DNA of 64,000 nt from Paenibacillus planticolens (GTDB lineage Bacteria > Bacillota > Bacilli > Paenibacillales > NBRC-103111): the NCBI RefSeq assembly GCF_013141725.1, contig NZ_WHNZ01000078.1, positions 1-64,000 on the forward strand. Direction: 5' to 3'. The notes under the pieces are model-generated. The model was given only the letters and a program-made list of their open reading frames with translations. It was not told the DNA's origin and ran no database searches. The position numbers and the translations under genes were made by a program. Positions 16,043 through 25,027 of the stretch are shown here, in pieces (position 1 is the first letter of the stretch; each line of letters begins with the position of its first letter).

Positions 16043-16861
16043 ATGAATTTCTTGATTAAAAGCTCAGCAACACGTCAAATCTCGCTAGCGGTAACGATGG
16101 GCATTTCGCTACTGCTGCTGCCCGTACATGCTGGAGCAGCGGCTGGCATCGTTCCAAATCAACCCGCAGTGGAATCAACGACGAAGAAGATCGCCATTGT
16201 GATTGACGACTTTGGCAACAATATGGACGGCACAACCGAGATGTTGGAACTGCCGATCCCTTTCACAGTAGCGGTAATGCCGTTCTTGCCCTCCACAAAG
16301 CAAGATGCGCAGTTAGCCCACGAGAAGGGCCATGAGGTCATTTTGCACCTTCCCATGGAGCCTGTGCGCGGCAAGAAGAGTTGGCTTGGTCCCGGAGCCA
16401 TTACAACGGACTTATCCGACGATGAGATCCATAAGCGGATCGTAACGGCCATCGAGGATGTTCCCTATGCGATAGGCATCAATAATCATATGGGCTCCAA
16501 AGCAACAGCCGATGAAAGAGTGATGAACATTCTCGTTGATATATGCAAAGAGAGAAATCTCATTCTATTGGATAGCCGAACGTCGCCCAAAAGCTTGATC
16601 GGGAAGTTGGCCAGCCAGAAGGGCGTCCCATATTCGGAAAACCAGTTGTTCTTTGATGATCTGTATACGTATAGTCACATTAGCAAGCAGATGGTGAAGT
16701 TTAAAAAGCTTGTAAAGGACAGGGATTTGGTCATTGCGATCGGTCATGTAGGTCCTCCAGGCAAGAAAACAGCCCAAGTCATCAAAGAAGCCATTCCAAC
16801 TCTGCAGAAGGAAGCGACCTTCGTCCCAATATCACAGACCGTGAAGCTTAATGTGAAGTAG
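16043..16861 (+). CDS. divergent polysaccharide deacetylase-family protein, secreted
   Basis: A 272-residue protein with a signal peptide (about 1-34, cleaved near VHAGAAA) and a divergent polysaccharide deacetylase domain (YibQ/PF04748 type). The strand motifs are IAIVIDDFGNNMDG, VAVMPFLPSTKQDA, EVILHLPMEP and NNHMGSKATADE. It should act outside the membrane; deacetylase activity of this family is inferred rather than proven. The ATG at 16043 has GGAG seven bases upstream; an ATG at 16037 is too close. It converges on, and overlaps by 14 bp, the cwlD-like amidase gene. Confidence 0.85.
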   Translation: MNFLIKSSATRQISLAVTMGISLLLLPVHAGAAAGIVPNQPAVESTTKKIAIVIDDFGNNMDGTTEMLELPIPFTVAVMPFLPSTKQDAQLAHEKGHEVILHLPMEPVRGKKSWLGPGAITTDLSDDEIHKRIVTAIEDVPYAIGINNHMGSKATADERVMNILVDICKERNLILLDSRTSPKSLIGKLASQKGVPYSENQLFFDDLYTYSHISKQMVKFKKLVKDRDLVIAIGHVGPPGKKTAQVIKEAIPTLQKEATFVPISQTVKLNVK

Positions 16862-17537
16862 GGCTTTTATGAACCATCGCAAAGTATTCGTCCACAGCAC
16901 GGGTAACGGCTTCCGCAAGCTTTGATTGGTGAGAAGAGCTATTCAGCAGTTTACGGTCCGTTCTATTGGAAATGAACCCAAGTTCGACAATAACCGAAGG
17001 GCACTTGGTATTTCTGAGTACATAATATTTTTTGCCAAGTATAGGCTGTTCATCTGTTCCGTACACGCGATTAAGTGACGTCTGAAGCAGATTGGCAAGC
17101 AGGATGCTCTCCGACTGATTCTGGTGAAAGACGATCGGACCTCTTCGATCGGGTTTGTTCGACCAGTTAATATGCATGCTCAGCATCATCTTGGGTTTAA
17201 TTGTATTGGCAATTCCGGCCCGCTGTGCCAAATCTTTGCGATGTCTTCCTCCAAAGGACCATTTATTATCTTGGCTTAAAGCATAATCATCCGTTCGATT
17301 GATAATGACGCGATAGCCTTTTTTCTGAAGAAGCTTATACGTTTTTTTGGAAATGGCTAAATTCATGTCTTTCTCTTGGTACTTGCCGAATCTGGCTCCA
17401 GAGTCAACGCCTCCGTGGCCTACGTCGATGACAATATCGGCATAAGGGAGAAGGGGATTCCCTGCAAAAGCGTATGCATCTGAGCCTGCTGCACAGAGGC
17501 AAAGGAATAGTAGGGCGATCATCACAAATTGCTTCAA
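16848..17537 (-). CDS. cwlD: CwlD-like N-acetylmuramoyl-L-alanine amidase
   Basis: A 229-residue exported Amidase_3 enzyme. The signal peptide ends about residue 24. Zinc-binding and catalytic motifs are IDVGHGGVDSGA, QEKDMNLAI, LSMHIN and VELGFISN. In size and sequence it resembles B. subtilis CwlD, which removes stem peptides during spore cortex muramic-delta-lactam formation. The start is a TTG at 17537 with AAGGATGTGG upstream; an ATG five codons further in lacks a ribosome site. The 3' end overlaps the convergent deacetylase-family gene. Assignment to CwlD rather than another small amidase is inference. Confidence 0.8.
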   Translation of the reverse strand: MKQFVMIALLFLCLCAAGSDAYAFAGNPLLPYADIVIDVGHGGVDSGARFGKYQEKDMNLAISKKTYKLLQKKGYRVIINRTDDYALSQDNKWSFGGRHRKDLAQRAGIANTIKPKMMLSMHINWSNKPDRRGPIVFHQNQSESILLANLLQTSLNRVYGTDEQPILGKKYYVLRNTKCPSVIVELGFISNRTDRKLLNSSSHQSKLAEAVTRAVDEYFAMVHKSPTSH

Positions 17538-17625
17538 AATGCCACATCCTTTTGCATGAAATATCTCCTCTTATCCTTCTTCATGAGAGGGACTCTCATA
17601 CGTCATTCAAAAGTTTGCATGGATT

Positions 17626-17654
17626 GGATTAACCTTCTTTTACACGGGAATAAT
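17626..17654 (+). promoter_or_regulatory. possible forespore (sigma-F-type) promoter of lonB
   Basis: GGGAATAAT (17646-17654) matches the sigma-F -10 pattern GGnnAnAnT exactly. GGATT (17626-17630), 15 bp upstream, is a weak match to the GyATA -35. lonB is forespore-expressed in B. subtilis. Confidence 0.3.
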
Positions 17655-17753
17655 GGAAGTTATCGCTAAGGTTTACGAACCGTTTTGCCCAAGCGAAGAC
17701 GAACTTACGAGGGCGGTATTGCATGGGGCGAAACTCTTGAGGAGGTATGACAA

Positions 17754-19472
17754 ATGAGTCTAAGTATTATTTTAATGGTAATTCAAGTGTTTTTTGCGGT
17801 TGTCATCGGGCTGTATTTCTGGAATTTACTGCGTAACCAACAGACGAATCGTTCTGCTGTCGATAGAGAATCCAGGAAAGAGTTGGAGAAGCTGAGAAAG
17901 CTTAGATCCATTTCGCTGACAAAACCGCTATCAGAGAAAACAAGACCCTCCTCCATGCAGGATATCGTAGGTCAAGTTGAAGGCCTGAAAGCTCTGAAAG
18001 CTGCTTTGTGCGGTCCAAATCCGCAGCATGTGCTTATTTATGGCCCTCCGGGTGTCGGAAAAACGGCTGCAGCCCGTGTCGTACTGGAGGAAGCTAAGAA
18101 AAACCAGGAGTCTCCTTTCCGCCCGGATTCCAAGTTTACGGAAATTGATGCAACGACGGCTCGTTTTGACGAGAGAGGAATTGCCGACCCGCTGATCGGT
18201 TCTGTTCATGATCCTATTTATCAAGGGGCAGGCGCGATGGGGGTTGCAGGCATTCCGCAGCCGAAGCCGGGTGCGGTGACAAAAGCGCATGGGGGCATTC
18301 TGTTCATCGATGAAATCGGTGAATTGCACCCGACGCAAATGAACAAATTATTAAAGGTGCTGGAAGACCGCAAAGTATTTCTTGAGAGTGCGTACTACAG
18401 CTCCGAAGATACGAACATTCCAGGGTATATCCATGATATATTTCAAAATGGCCTTCCCGCGGACTTCCGTTTAGTAGGTGCAACGACACGTACCCCAAGC
18501 GAGATTCCACCGGCTATTCGTTCGCGCTGCTTGGAAATCTTTTTCCGACCGCTCTTACCTGAGGAAGTCGGCGAGATCGCACGAAAAGCTCTAGACAAGA
18601 TTGGCTTTCAGAAGTGTGAGGCTGCAGTTCAGGTTGTTATGAAATACGCAACGAACGGCAGGGAAGCTGTGAACGTCATTCAGCTTGCGGCAGGCATCGC
18701 TTTATCGGATAAGAGAGATGAAATTACCGCCTCCGACATAGAATGGGTTGTAAATTCATCGCAAATTCCTCCCAGACCCGAACGCAAAGTGCCTGCACAG
18801 CCGCAGATCGGATTTGTCAATGGACTAGCGGTTTATGGTCCTAATTTGGGTACTCTGCTTGAGATCGAGGTATCCGCAATTCCTGTTGCCGTCGCAGGTA
18901 CAGGGAAGTTCAACATCACGGGGGTTGTGGATGAAGAAGAAATGGGAGGAGGCTCTCGGACAATCCGCCGGAAAAGCATGGCTCGCGGCTCTGTGGAAAA
19001 TGTGTTAACGGTCCTTCGCAAGCTAGGTTTTAACACCTCCGATTATGATCTGCATATTAATTTCCCTGGTGGTGTGCCGATCGACGGGCCTTCTGCCGGT
19101 GTTTCAATGGCAACAGCTATCGCGTCTGCGATACATAAGATTCCTGTCGATAACAAACTCGCTATGACGGGTGAAATGAGCATACACGGGAAAGTCAAGC
19201 CGGTTGGCGGCGTTGTGGCTAAGGTTGAAGCGGCGTTTCAAGCCGGGGCGACCAAAGTCTTGATTCCAAAAGAAAATTGGCAAGAGATGTTTGCGGATTT
19301 GCCTGGCGTTGAAGTGATTGCCGCCGATTCCATCGAGGATGTTCTCAGCGTTGCATTAGGCATTGAGCTGCATGATAATGTTATCCCTATGCCATTTGCC
19401 GCTGAGCGTACGATTGCATCATCCTCTCTCCCGATCCTGCACGCGAATTCACAGCATACGATTGATTCGTAA
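17754..19472 (+). CDS. lonB: ATP-dependent protease LonB
   Basis: A 572-residue membrane-anchored Lon protease. An N-terminal transmembrane helix (about 3-24) is followed by an AAA+ domain with Walker A GPPGVGKTAAARVV and Walker B ILFIDEIGEL. The S16 peptidase domain has catalytic Ser in DGPSAGVSMATA and Lys in GGVVAKVEAAFQAG. It lacks the large N-terminal LAN domain of LonA. In B. subtilis LonB is a sporulation-specific protease in the same position. GAGGAGGTATGACAA precedes the ATG. Confidence 0.95.
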   Translation: MSLSIILMVIQVFFAVVIGLYFWNLLRNQQTNRSAVDRESRKELEKLRKLRSISLTKPLSEKTRPSSMQDIVGQVEGLKALKAALCGPNPQHVLIYGPPGVGKTAAARVVLEEAKKNQESPFRPDSKFTEIDATTARFDERGIADPLIGSVHDPIYQGAGAMGVAGIPQPKPGAVTKAHGGILFIDEIGELHPTQMNKLLKVLEDRKVFLESAYYSSEDTNIPGYIHDIFQNGLPADFRLVGATTRTPSEIPPAIRSRCLEIFFRPLLPEEVGEIARKALDKIGFQKCEAAVQVVMKYATNGREAVNVIQLAAGIALSDKRDEITASDIEWVVNSSQIPPRPERKVPAQPQIGFVNGLAVYGPNLGTLLEIEVSAIPVAVAGTGKFNITGVVDEEEMGGGSRTIRRKSMARGSVENVLTVLRKLGFNTSDYDLHINFPGGVPIDGPSAGVSMATAIASAIHKIPVDNKLAMTGEMSIHGKVKPVGGVVAKVEAAFQAGATKVLIPKENWQEMFADLPGVEVIAADSIEDVLSVALGIELHDNVIPMPFAAERTIASSSLPILHANSQHTIDS

Positions 19473-19621
19473 TCCGCTTTTGCCATTACCTTACATGACG
19501 CGTTAGATGCCAATTGGTGTTTTCTGTGTAGTTTTGTTAAAATGTAAAGGGCAATGGATGAATAAAATAATGTGAGACTTTGAGCCAGGCTCAAAGCTCC
19601 CTATATATGGAGGTGCAGAGG

Positions 19622-21967
19622 ATGGGACCCGGAAAAATCAAGGTGCGCAGATTGCCGCTATTGCCTCTTAGGGGACTGCTGGTTTATCCGAGCATGGTTC
19701 TACATCTGGATGTAGGGCGGGAAAAATCGGTTAAAGCACTAGAGCGGGCAATGGTGGATGACAGCATGATTCTCCTCTGCTCTCAATCTGAGATCAACAT
19801 AGAAGAGCCCTCCAAAGAAGATATTTATCGCATCGGAACGATTGCGAAGGTGCGGCAAATGCTGAAACTGCCGAATGGAACCATTCGTGTTTTAGTCGAG
19901 GGCGTGTTGCGTGCTGAGATTGTAGAGTACCTCGTGAATGATGAATATTATGAAGTTACAGCGAAAGAGCTCCCGGAACAAGAAGTGACTGATCCTGAGA
20001 TCGATGCGCTCATGCGCACGGTACTGAACCAATTCGAGCATTATATCAATTTATCGAAAAAGGTTACGCCGGAAACGCTTGCGGCTGTGTCGGATATCGA
20101 CGAGCCAGGCCGTTTGGCTGATGTGATCTGCAGCCATTTGTCACTTAAAATTAAGGATAAGCAGGACATTTTAGAGACGGTGGATGTGCGTGAACGGCTC
20201 GAGAAAATGCTCAATATTTTAAATAATGAGCGGGAAGTGCTCGAGCTGGAGCGCAAAATCAGCCAACGCGTCAAAAAGCAGATGGAGAAAACGCAGAAGG
20301 AATACTATCTTCGCGAGCAGATGAAAGCTATTCAGAAGGAGCTTGGCGATAAGGAAGGCCGCGCCGGCGAAGTCGATGAGCTGCGCAACCAGCTCGCGGA
20401 AGCCGAACTGCCGGACAAAGTGCGCGAGAAGGTCGAGAAGGAAATCGACCGCCTGGAGAAAATGCCAGCAACTTCGGCTGAAGGCGGAGTCATTCGCAAC
20501 TACATCGATTGGCTGCTTGGCCTGCCTTGGTCCAAATCAACCGAGGATGACCTCGATTTAAACAAGGCGGAAGAAATCCTTAACGAGGATCATTTCGGAC
20601 TTGAGAAGCCTAAGGAGCGCGTGCTGGAGTATTTAGCCGTACAGAAGCTGGTCAAGAAGCTCAAAGGCCCTATCCTTTGTCTGGTTGGCCCTCCGGGGGT
20701 AGGTAAAACCTCCATCGCCCGTTCTATCGCCAGATCGATGAGCAGACAGTTTATCCGCATCTCCCTTGGCGGCGTTAGAGATGAAGCTGAGATTCGCGGC
20801 CATCGCCGCACGTATGTTGGCGCTATGCCGGGCAGGATCATCCAAGGGATGAAAAATGCCGGAGCCAATAATCCAGTTTTCTTATTGGACGAAATCGATA
20901 AAATGGCGATGGATTTCCGCGGAGATCCCGCATCGGCGCTGCTGGAAGTACTGGATCCCGAGCAAAATAGCACTTTTAGTGATCATTTCATTGAAGTTCC
21001 GTTTGACTTGTCCAATGTCATGTTCGTGACGACAGCCAATGCCGTGCACAACATTCCGCGCCCTTTGTTAGACCGGATGGAGGTTCTCTATATCCCGGGC
21101 TATACGGAAATTGAGAAGCTGCAAATTGCGAAGAAGTATTTGCTGCCTAAGCAGAAACGAGACCATGGTCTCGAAGATGAGCAGCTTGTGGTTGACGATT
21201 CGGCCTTAATGAAAATCGTGCGTGAGTATACGCGCGAAGCCGGCGTTCGTAATTTGGAACAGCAAGTGGCAGGGATGAACCGGAAAGCCGCCAAAAAAAT
21301 CGTGTCAGACCCTTCTACACCGGTACATGTTACGGAGGAGAACTTAAAGGATTATTTAGGTCCTGTTAAGTTCCGTTACAATGTAGCGGAAGATAAGGAT
21401 CAGATCGGGGCGGTCACAGGGCTTGCTTGGACGGAAGTCGGGGGAGATACCTTGGTCATTGAAGTCACGGTGATGCAAGGAACAGGCAAGCTGACACTGA
21501 CAGGTAAGCTCGGCGATGTGATGAAGGAATCTGCGCAAGCAGCTTTCAGCTATACGCGTACACGGGCCGACATGCTCGGCATTGCGCCTGACTTCCACGA
21601 GAAGAACGACATTCACATCCACATTCCGGAAGGTGCGATACCGAAAGATGGTCCATCCGCCGGCATAACGATGGCTACTGCATTAATTTCGGCATTGTCG
21701 AATATCCCGGTTTCCCGCAACGTTGCCATGACGGGAGAAATCACGCTCCGCGGCCGCGTACTGCCGATCGGAGGCTTGAAGGAAAAGGCGCTTGCTGCGC
21801 ATCGAGCCGGTATCCGTACCATTCTGCTGCCTCAAGATAATGAGAAGGATATCGTAGAAATTCCAGAAAGTGTCCGCGAAGAGATGACTTTTATTCCGGT
21901 CAGCCATATGGATCAAGTGCTCGAACATGCACTTGTCCAGAATAGGCCGCCTGCTCACGTCGGATAA
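19622..21967 (+). CDS. lon: ATP-dependent protease La (LonA)
   Basis: A 781-residue cytosolic Lon protease with, in order, a LAN substrate-binding domain (1-210), a coiled-coil, an AAA+ domain (Walker A GPPGVGKTSIARS; Walker B PVFLLDEIDKM) and the S16 protease domain (Ser in KDGPSAGITMATA, Lys in GGLKEKALAAHRAG). It degrades damaged and regulatory proteins. The ATG at 19622 has GGAGGTGCAGAGG directly upstream. It follows lonB after 149 bp and is probably co-transcribed with ysxC. Confidence 0.96.
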   Translation: MGPGKIKVRRLPLLPLRGLLVYPSMVLHLDVGREKSVKALERAMVDDSMILLCSQSEINIEEPSKEDIYRIGTIAKVRQMLKLPNGTIRVLVEGVLRAEIVEYLVNDEYYEVTAKELPEQEVTDPEIDALMRTVLNQFEHYINLSKKVTPETLAAVSDIDEPGRLADVICSHLSLKIKDKQDILETVDVRERLEKMLNILNNEREVLELERKISQRVKKQMEKTQKEYYLREQMKAIQKELGDKEGRAGEVDELRNQLAEAELPDKVREKVEKEIDRLEKMPATSAEGGVIRNYIDWLLGLPWSKSTEDDLDLNKAEEILNEDHFGLEKPKERVLEYLAVQKLVKKLKGPILCLVGPPGVGKTSIARSIARSMSRQFIRISLGGVRDEAEIRGHRRTYVGAMPGRIIQGMKNAGANNPVFLLDEIDKMAMDFRGDPASALLEVLDPEQNSTFSDHFIEVPFDLSNVMFVTTANAVHNIPRPLLDRMEVLYIPGYTEIEKLQIAKKYLLPKQKRDHGLEDEQLVVDDSALMKIVREYTREAGVRNLEQQVAGMNRKAAKKIVSDPSTPVHVTEENLKDYLGPVKFRYNVAEDKDQIGAVTGLAWTEVGGDTLVIEVTVMQGTGKLTLTGKLGDVMKESAQAAFSYTRTRADMLGIAPDFHEKNDIHIHIPEGAIPKDGPSAGITMATALISALSNIPVSRNVAMTGEITLRGRVLPIGGLKEKALAAHRAGIRTILLPQDNEKDIVEIPESVREEMTFIPVSHMDQVLEHALVQNRPPAHVG

Positions 21968-21990
21968 CCATAGAAAGTAGTTGAACTATC

Positions 21991-22644
21991 TTGAAAGTCA
22001 ATCAAGCTGAGTTTGTTATCAGTGCGGTTGGACCTAGTCAATATCCAGAGGATGCCTTGCCGGAGATTGCTCTGGCAGGGCGTTCTAATGTCGGAAAATC
22101 GTCGCTCATTAACTGCTTGATTTCCCGCAAAAATTTGGCTAGAACCAGCTCGCAGCCCGGAAAAACCCAAACATTGAACTATTATAAAGTGAATCAGGAC
22201 TTATATTTTGTAGATCTTCCCGGTTACGGCTATGCGAAAGTATCCAAAACGAAACGGGAGCAATGGGGCAAATTCATTGAGAGTTATTTGATGCATCGTG
22301 AAACGCTGCGCCTCGTCATGCAGTTGGTGGATTTAAGACATCCGCCTTCCAAAGACGACCAAGCCATGTATGAATGGCTAAGACATCACGACGTGCCCGT
22401 TCTCGTTGTTGCAACCAAGGCGGATAAGATCCCGAAAAGCCAATGGCCCAAACATCTCAAAATCGTTCGGGAAACGCTGGGTATGGACAAAGGTGTCCAG
22501 CCGCTGATGTTCTCCTCAGAGCTTACGCTCGGAAAGGACGAGCTTTGGAGCATTTTGGAGCAAGCCATTGCTTATGGACAAGAAGATCCAGCCGAGCCAT
22601 CAACAGAGACAATTGAAGAAAAGAATGAACAAGAGCCGTCCTGA
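21991..22644 (+). CDS. ysxC: ribosome biogenesis GTPase YsxC/EngB
   Basis: A 217-residue TrmE-Era-EngA-type GTPase needed for assembly of the 50S subunit. It has G1 GRSNVGKSSL, G2 Thr in SSQPGKTQT, G3 DLPGYGYA and G4 TKADKI. The start is a TTG at 21991; no strong ribosome site is visible, so coupling to lonA 23 bp upstream is likely. The C-terminal 25 residues are acidic and low complexity. Confidence 0.95.
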   Translation: MKVNQAEFVISAVGPSQYPEDALPEIALAGRSNVGKSSLINCLISRKNLARTSSQPGKTQTLNYYKVNQDLYFVDLPGYGYAKVSKTKREQWGKFIESYLMHRETLRLVMQLVDLRHPPSKDDQAMYEWLRHHDVPVLVVATKADKIPKSQWPKHLKIVRETLGMDKGVQPLMFSSELTLGKDELWSILEQAIAYGQEDPAEPSTETIEEKNEQEPS

Positions 22645-22665
22645 TTCAAAGGGGCGGTTTTTTGT
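22634..22665 (+). terminator. terminator after ysxC
   Basis: An 8-bp stem (22634-22641 with 22652-22659, two G-T pairs) is followed by TTTTTTG. The left arm lies in the last ysxC codons. Confidence 0.7.
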
Positions 22666-22806
22666 GTAAATCAGAGCAGGATGCCAAAAGACAGAGGAAA
22701 TGAAGAAGAAGTACACAGGAAAGTGAGGTATTCTAGGGAAAATTTACTGGCATTCCGTATTTCCTTGGTTTTTTCAGAATATTTGGCGGATTATCATGAA
22801 ATGCAC

Positions 22807-22837
22807 GCAGGAATATTAATGCCGTATGTAGTATAAT
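22807..22837 (+). promoter_or_regulatory. promoter-like region before the 22890 gene
   Basis: TATAAT at 22832-22837 is a consensus -10 without a good -35. Overlapping it, GCAGGAATA (22807-22815), a 12-nt spacer and GTAGTAT (22828-22834) resemble the sigma-H pattern RnAGGAwww-N11/12-RnnGAAT with one mismatch. Confidence 0.35.
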
Positions 22838-22889
22838 AATAAACAAGGTAAGTGTTCATTGCTTGAAAACAAAGAATCGAGGGATTTTT

Positions 22890-23477
22890 ATGGCACAAAG
22901 GTTAGCGACTGAATATGTCAAGACCTGCCTCCAGTTAACAGAAGCCGAGATGTTCAGGTTTTTTCAAATGTTCGTGGATCATCAAGTGACTTTGCAAGTA
23001 AAAGTTTTGGAAAATGGCAATCAAGAGGTTGTTTTTCAAGATGGCGCAGGTCAGGAAATCGTCCTTTCATTTGAGAAGAAATCGGGCCTATATGAATGTA
23101 CAGGATCCTGCAGATTAAGTAATACATTACTGGCTAATTTAATGCGTAAAGCTGTATCGGAGTTTAAAGGAAGCGCTACGGTGAACCGAATTTACCCTAG
23201 TTATACAATGGTTTACTATTACGAACGCGGCACTGTTGTGAAGATTGAGGAAGTCAAAGGGCAATTGTTAACGGTCATTTATGAGTACAGAGACACTATT
23301 GGCCTCATGCAGGAAATGTTCCAGAAGAGAGAAGTCGAACAAGAGATCGAAATGATCTACGACCAAATTAACCATCTTCTTGATTTGCGCAATATGGTGC
23401 AGGACCAAGGAGAACATCAGCAGATTGACAATCGCCTCAATGAACTTACACATCGTTTGTTTATTCTGGAGGCTTAA
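22890..23477 (+). CDS. conserved uncharacterised protein with C-terminal coiled coil
   Basis: A 195-residue soluble protein, MAQRLATEYVKTCLQLTEAE.... The first 135 residues look alpha/beta. They are followed by a long amphipathic helix (about 140-192; REVEQEIEMIYDQINHLLD) likely to be a coiled coil for oligomerisation. No named family is recognised and no catalytic motif is obvious. GAGGG six bases before the ATG at 22890 supports this start; an in-frame TTG at 22863 is possible. It has its own promoter-like region and terminator, and stands between ysxC and speD. Confidence 0.8.
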   Translation: MAQRLATEYVKTCLQLTEAEMFRFFQMFVDHQVTLQVKVLENGNQEVVFQDGAGQEIVLSFEKKSGLYECTGSCRLSNTLLANLMRKAVSEFKGSATVNRIYPSYTMVYYYERGTVVKIEEVKGQLLTVIYEYRDTIGLMQEMFQKREVEQEIEMIYDQINHLLDLRNMVQDQGEHQQIDNRLNELTHRLFILEA

Positions 23478-23805
23478 CAACCACATATACATGGCTAATG
23501 GAAGACCCGGTTTTCGGGTCTTTTTTGTGTCGAAATTGCGACTTTTTGGCAGGAATGAACAAGTTGCCCGTCTTCTACATAAATTAGATATTGCGTGTAC
23601 GGATGAGAAGGCCCTTGCCAAAAAAAACTATTGCATTTCTCGTCGATAGATGTTATTTTTATTCTCGTTGAAACAATATAGGAACCAGGATTCACTCAGG
23701 ACATTGAATGTTGCGAGAGATAATACCCTCGGGAAGTGAATGACGTAGGTCCTAGCGGATGAAATTTTTACACACATTTTATTCCTAGGAAGGGGGAACC
23801 GAAAG
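23478..23805. other. 328-bp intergenic region before speD
   Basis: Apart from the terminator at 23502-23525 nothing firm is seen. The rest is AT-rich, without a credible ORF, and presumably carries the speD promoter and leader; no -35/-10 pair with good spacing stood out. Confidence 0.5.
23502..23526 (+). terminator. terminator after the 22890 gene
   Basis: AAGACCCG (23502-23509) and CGGGTCTT (23515-23522) form a stem with a 5-nt loop, within a TTTTTT run. Confidence 0.9.
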
Positions 23806-24213
23806 ATGGAAACTGAATACTCAACTTTCGGAAGACACGTTGCTGTAGATACTTGGGGGGTAGATTTCGAACTTCTGAACAATGCAGATTGGTTGCAGGC
23901 TCAGATGGTAGAAGCTGCCGAGGTATGCGGAGCAACCGTACTATCTGTACAATCCAAGCAATTTGAACCACAAGGAGCAACTGTACTTGTTATGTTGTCC
24001 GAGAGTCATCTCTCCATTCACACTTATCCTGAGAGAGGTTTTGCCGCGCTTGACTGCTACACATGCGGTGAGACTGTGGACCCTCAATTAGCAATTGATT
24101 TTATGGTATCCGTATTGAAACCAGAAACGTTCTATGCGAAGAAGTTAGTTCGCGGAATGGGTGAATTGCAAGTGGAAACTCCTGAAATTAAGCAAGCAGA
24201 GCTTGTGAAATAA
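23806..24213 (+). CDS. speD: S-adenosylmethionine decarboxylase proenzyme
   Basis: A 135-residue class 1B AdoMet decarboxylase (SpeH/SpeD type), which supplies decarboxylated AdoMet for spermidine synthesis. The self-processing motif SESHLSIHTYPE is present, so cleavage should fall between Glu66 and Ser67 with Ser67 becoming the pyruvoyl cofactor. A catalytic Cys lies in YTCGE. The start follows AGGAAGGGGGAACC. It is a single gene with its own terminator. Confidence 0.95.
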   Translation: METEYSTFGRHVAVDTWGVDFELLNNADWLQAQMVEAAEVCGATVLSVQSKQFEPQGATVLVMLSESHLSIHTYPERGFAALDCYTCGETVDPQLAIDFMVSVLKPETFYAKKLVRGMGELQVETPEIKQAELVK

Positions 24214-24239
24214 GGTTCTGCACATAACAATAACGATAG

Positions 24240-24263
24240 CCACGGAGAAATCCGTGGTTATTT
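24240..24263 (+). terminator. terminator after speD
   Basis: CCACGGA (24240-24246), loop GAAA and TCCGTGG (24251-24257) are followed by TTATTTG. Confidence 0.75.
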
Positions 24264-24331
24264 GTTTGTCCGCCTTCCCATACAATGATATTGCGACACA
24301 TGTCCAATTAGGGAAGCGGGGATATAACGCT

Positions 24332-24868
24332 GTGAGACAAAAAATAATTAGAAAAGCAATCCTTTATAGTGTTGTTCTTTTCCTCATGATCTGGCCCGTC
24401 TATCAGCTGTCTCAAATGCTTGGCCATCATAAAGAAGAGCACGATGCCACCCATCTGCTGTTTCAAGTGTCTGTTTTTCAGATGGAGCTTTTAAAGAGCA
24501 ATTTGGAAGAAGCTGCGCAAAGCAAGACCACAGACGAACTGGATGGAAGCAAACAAGCGCTATATTCGGCGGGCTACACGCATGAGCGTCTTGTATTAGC
24601 GGCGGGAGGAGCGGACTATCTGACTCCATTGTCCAGCATGACGCAGTTGACCCAGTATGTGCAGCGCCTTCAGATTGGCGGAGAACGGGCATTGAAGCCG
24701 GAAGAACTGCAGACATTGAAGGAAGCCGGGCTTCAGTACAAAAGCATGTATGAGGTTTATGAGAAGATCATGGCATCCAATGGGGATATTATCACCTCCC
24801 AAAATACGAAGCTGGCAGAGCTGGACCGTAATTTGACCGCTTTTCTTCGCAAAAAGCTGCTTCAATAA
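24332..24868 (+). CDS. uncharacterised protein with one N-terminal membrane segment
   Basis: A 178-residue protein with a basic start (VRQKIIRKA), one membrane helix at about 10-30 and a helical extracellular or cytoplasmic domain. No family is recognised. The start is taken as GTG at 24332; the frame is open back to 24254 but that would overlap the speD terminator. No strong ribosome site is seen (weak GGGGAT). It lies between speD and hemA, a position with no B. subtilis counterpart that I know. Confidence 0.65.
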   Translation: MRQKIIRKAILYSVVLFLMIWPVYQLSQMLGHHKEEHDATHLLFQVSVFQMELLKSNLEEAAQSKTTDELDGSKQALYSAGYTHERLVLAAGGADYLTPLSSMTQLTQYVQRLQIGGERALKPEELQTLKEAGLQYKSMYEVYEKIMASNGDIITSQNTKLAELDRNLTAFLRKKLLQ

Positions 24869-24982
24869 TTGGACATCTTGCCAATTCAGGTATAGGGCAG
24901 CCGATTGCTGTTAAAACTAACGAGCAGGAGCGAAGCATTCATAATTTATACAAAAAATTTGTCGGATTTGCTGAGTTTGCTG

Positions 24983-24991
24983 TGATATAAT
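24983..24991 (+). promoter_or_regulatory. extended -10 promoter of hemA
   Basis: TGATATAAT (24983-24991) is an extended -10 element (TGnTATAAT) 36 bp before the hemA start codon, with no good -35 at normal spacing. Confidence 0.55.
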
Positions 24992-25027
24992 GGTTCATAG
25001 AAAATGAATGAAAGGCAGGTGGTACCA

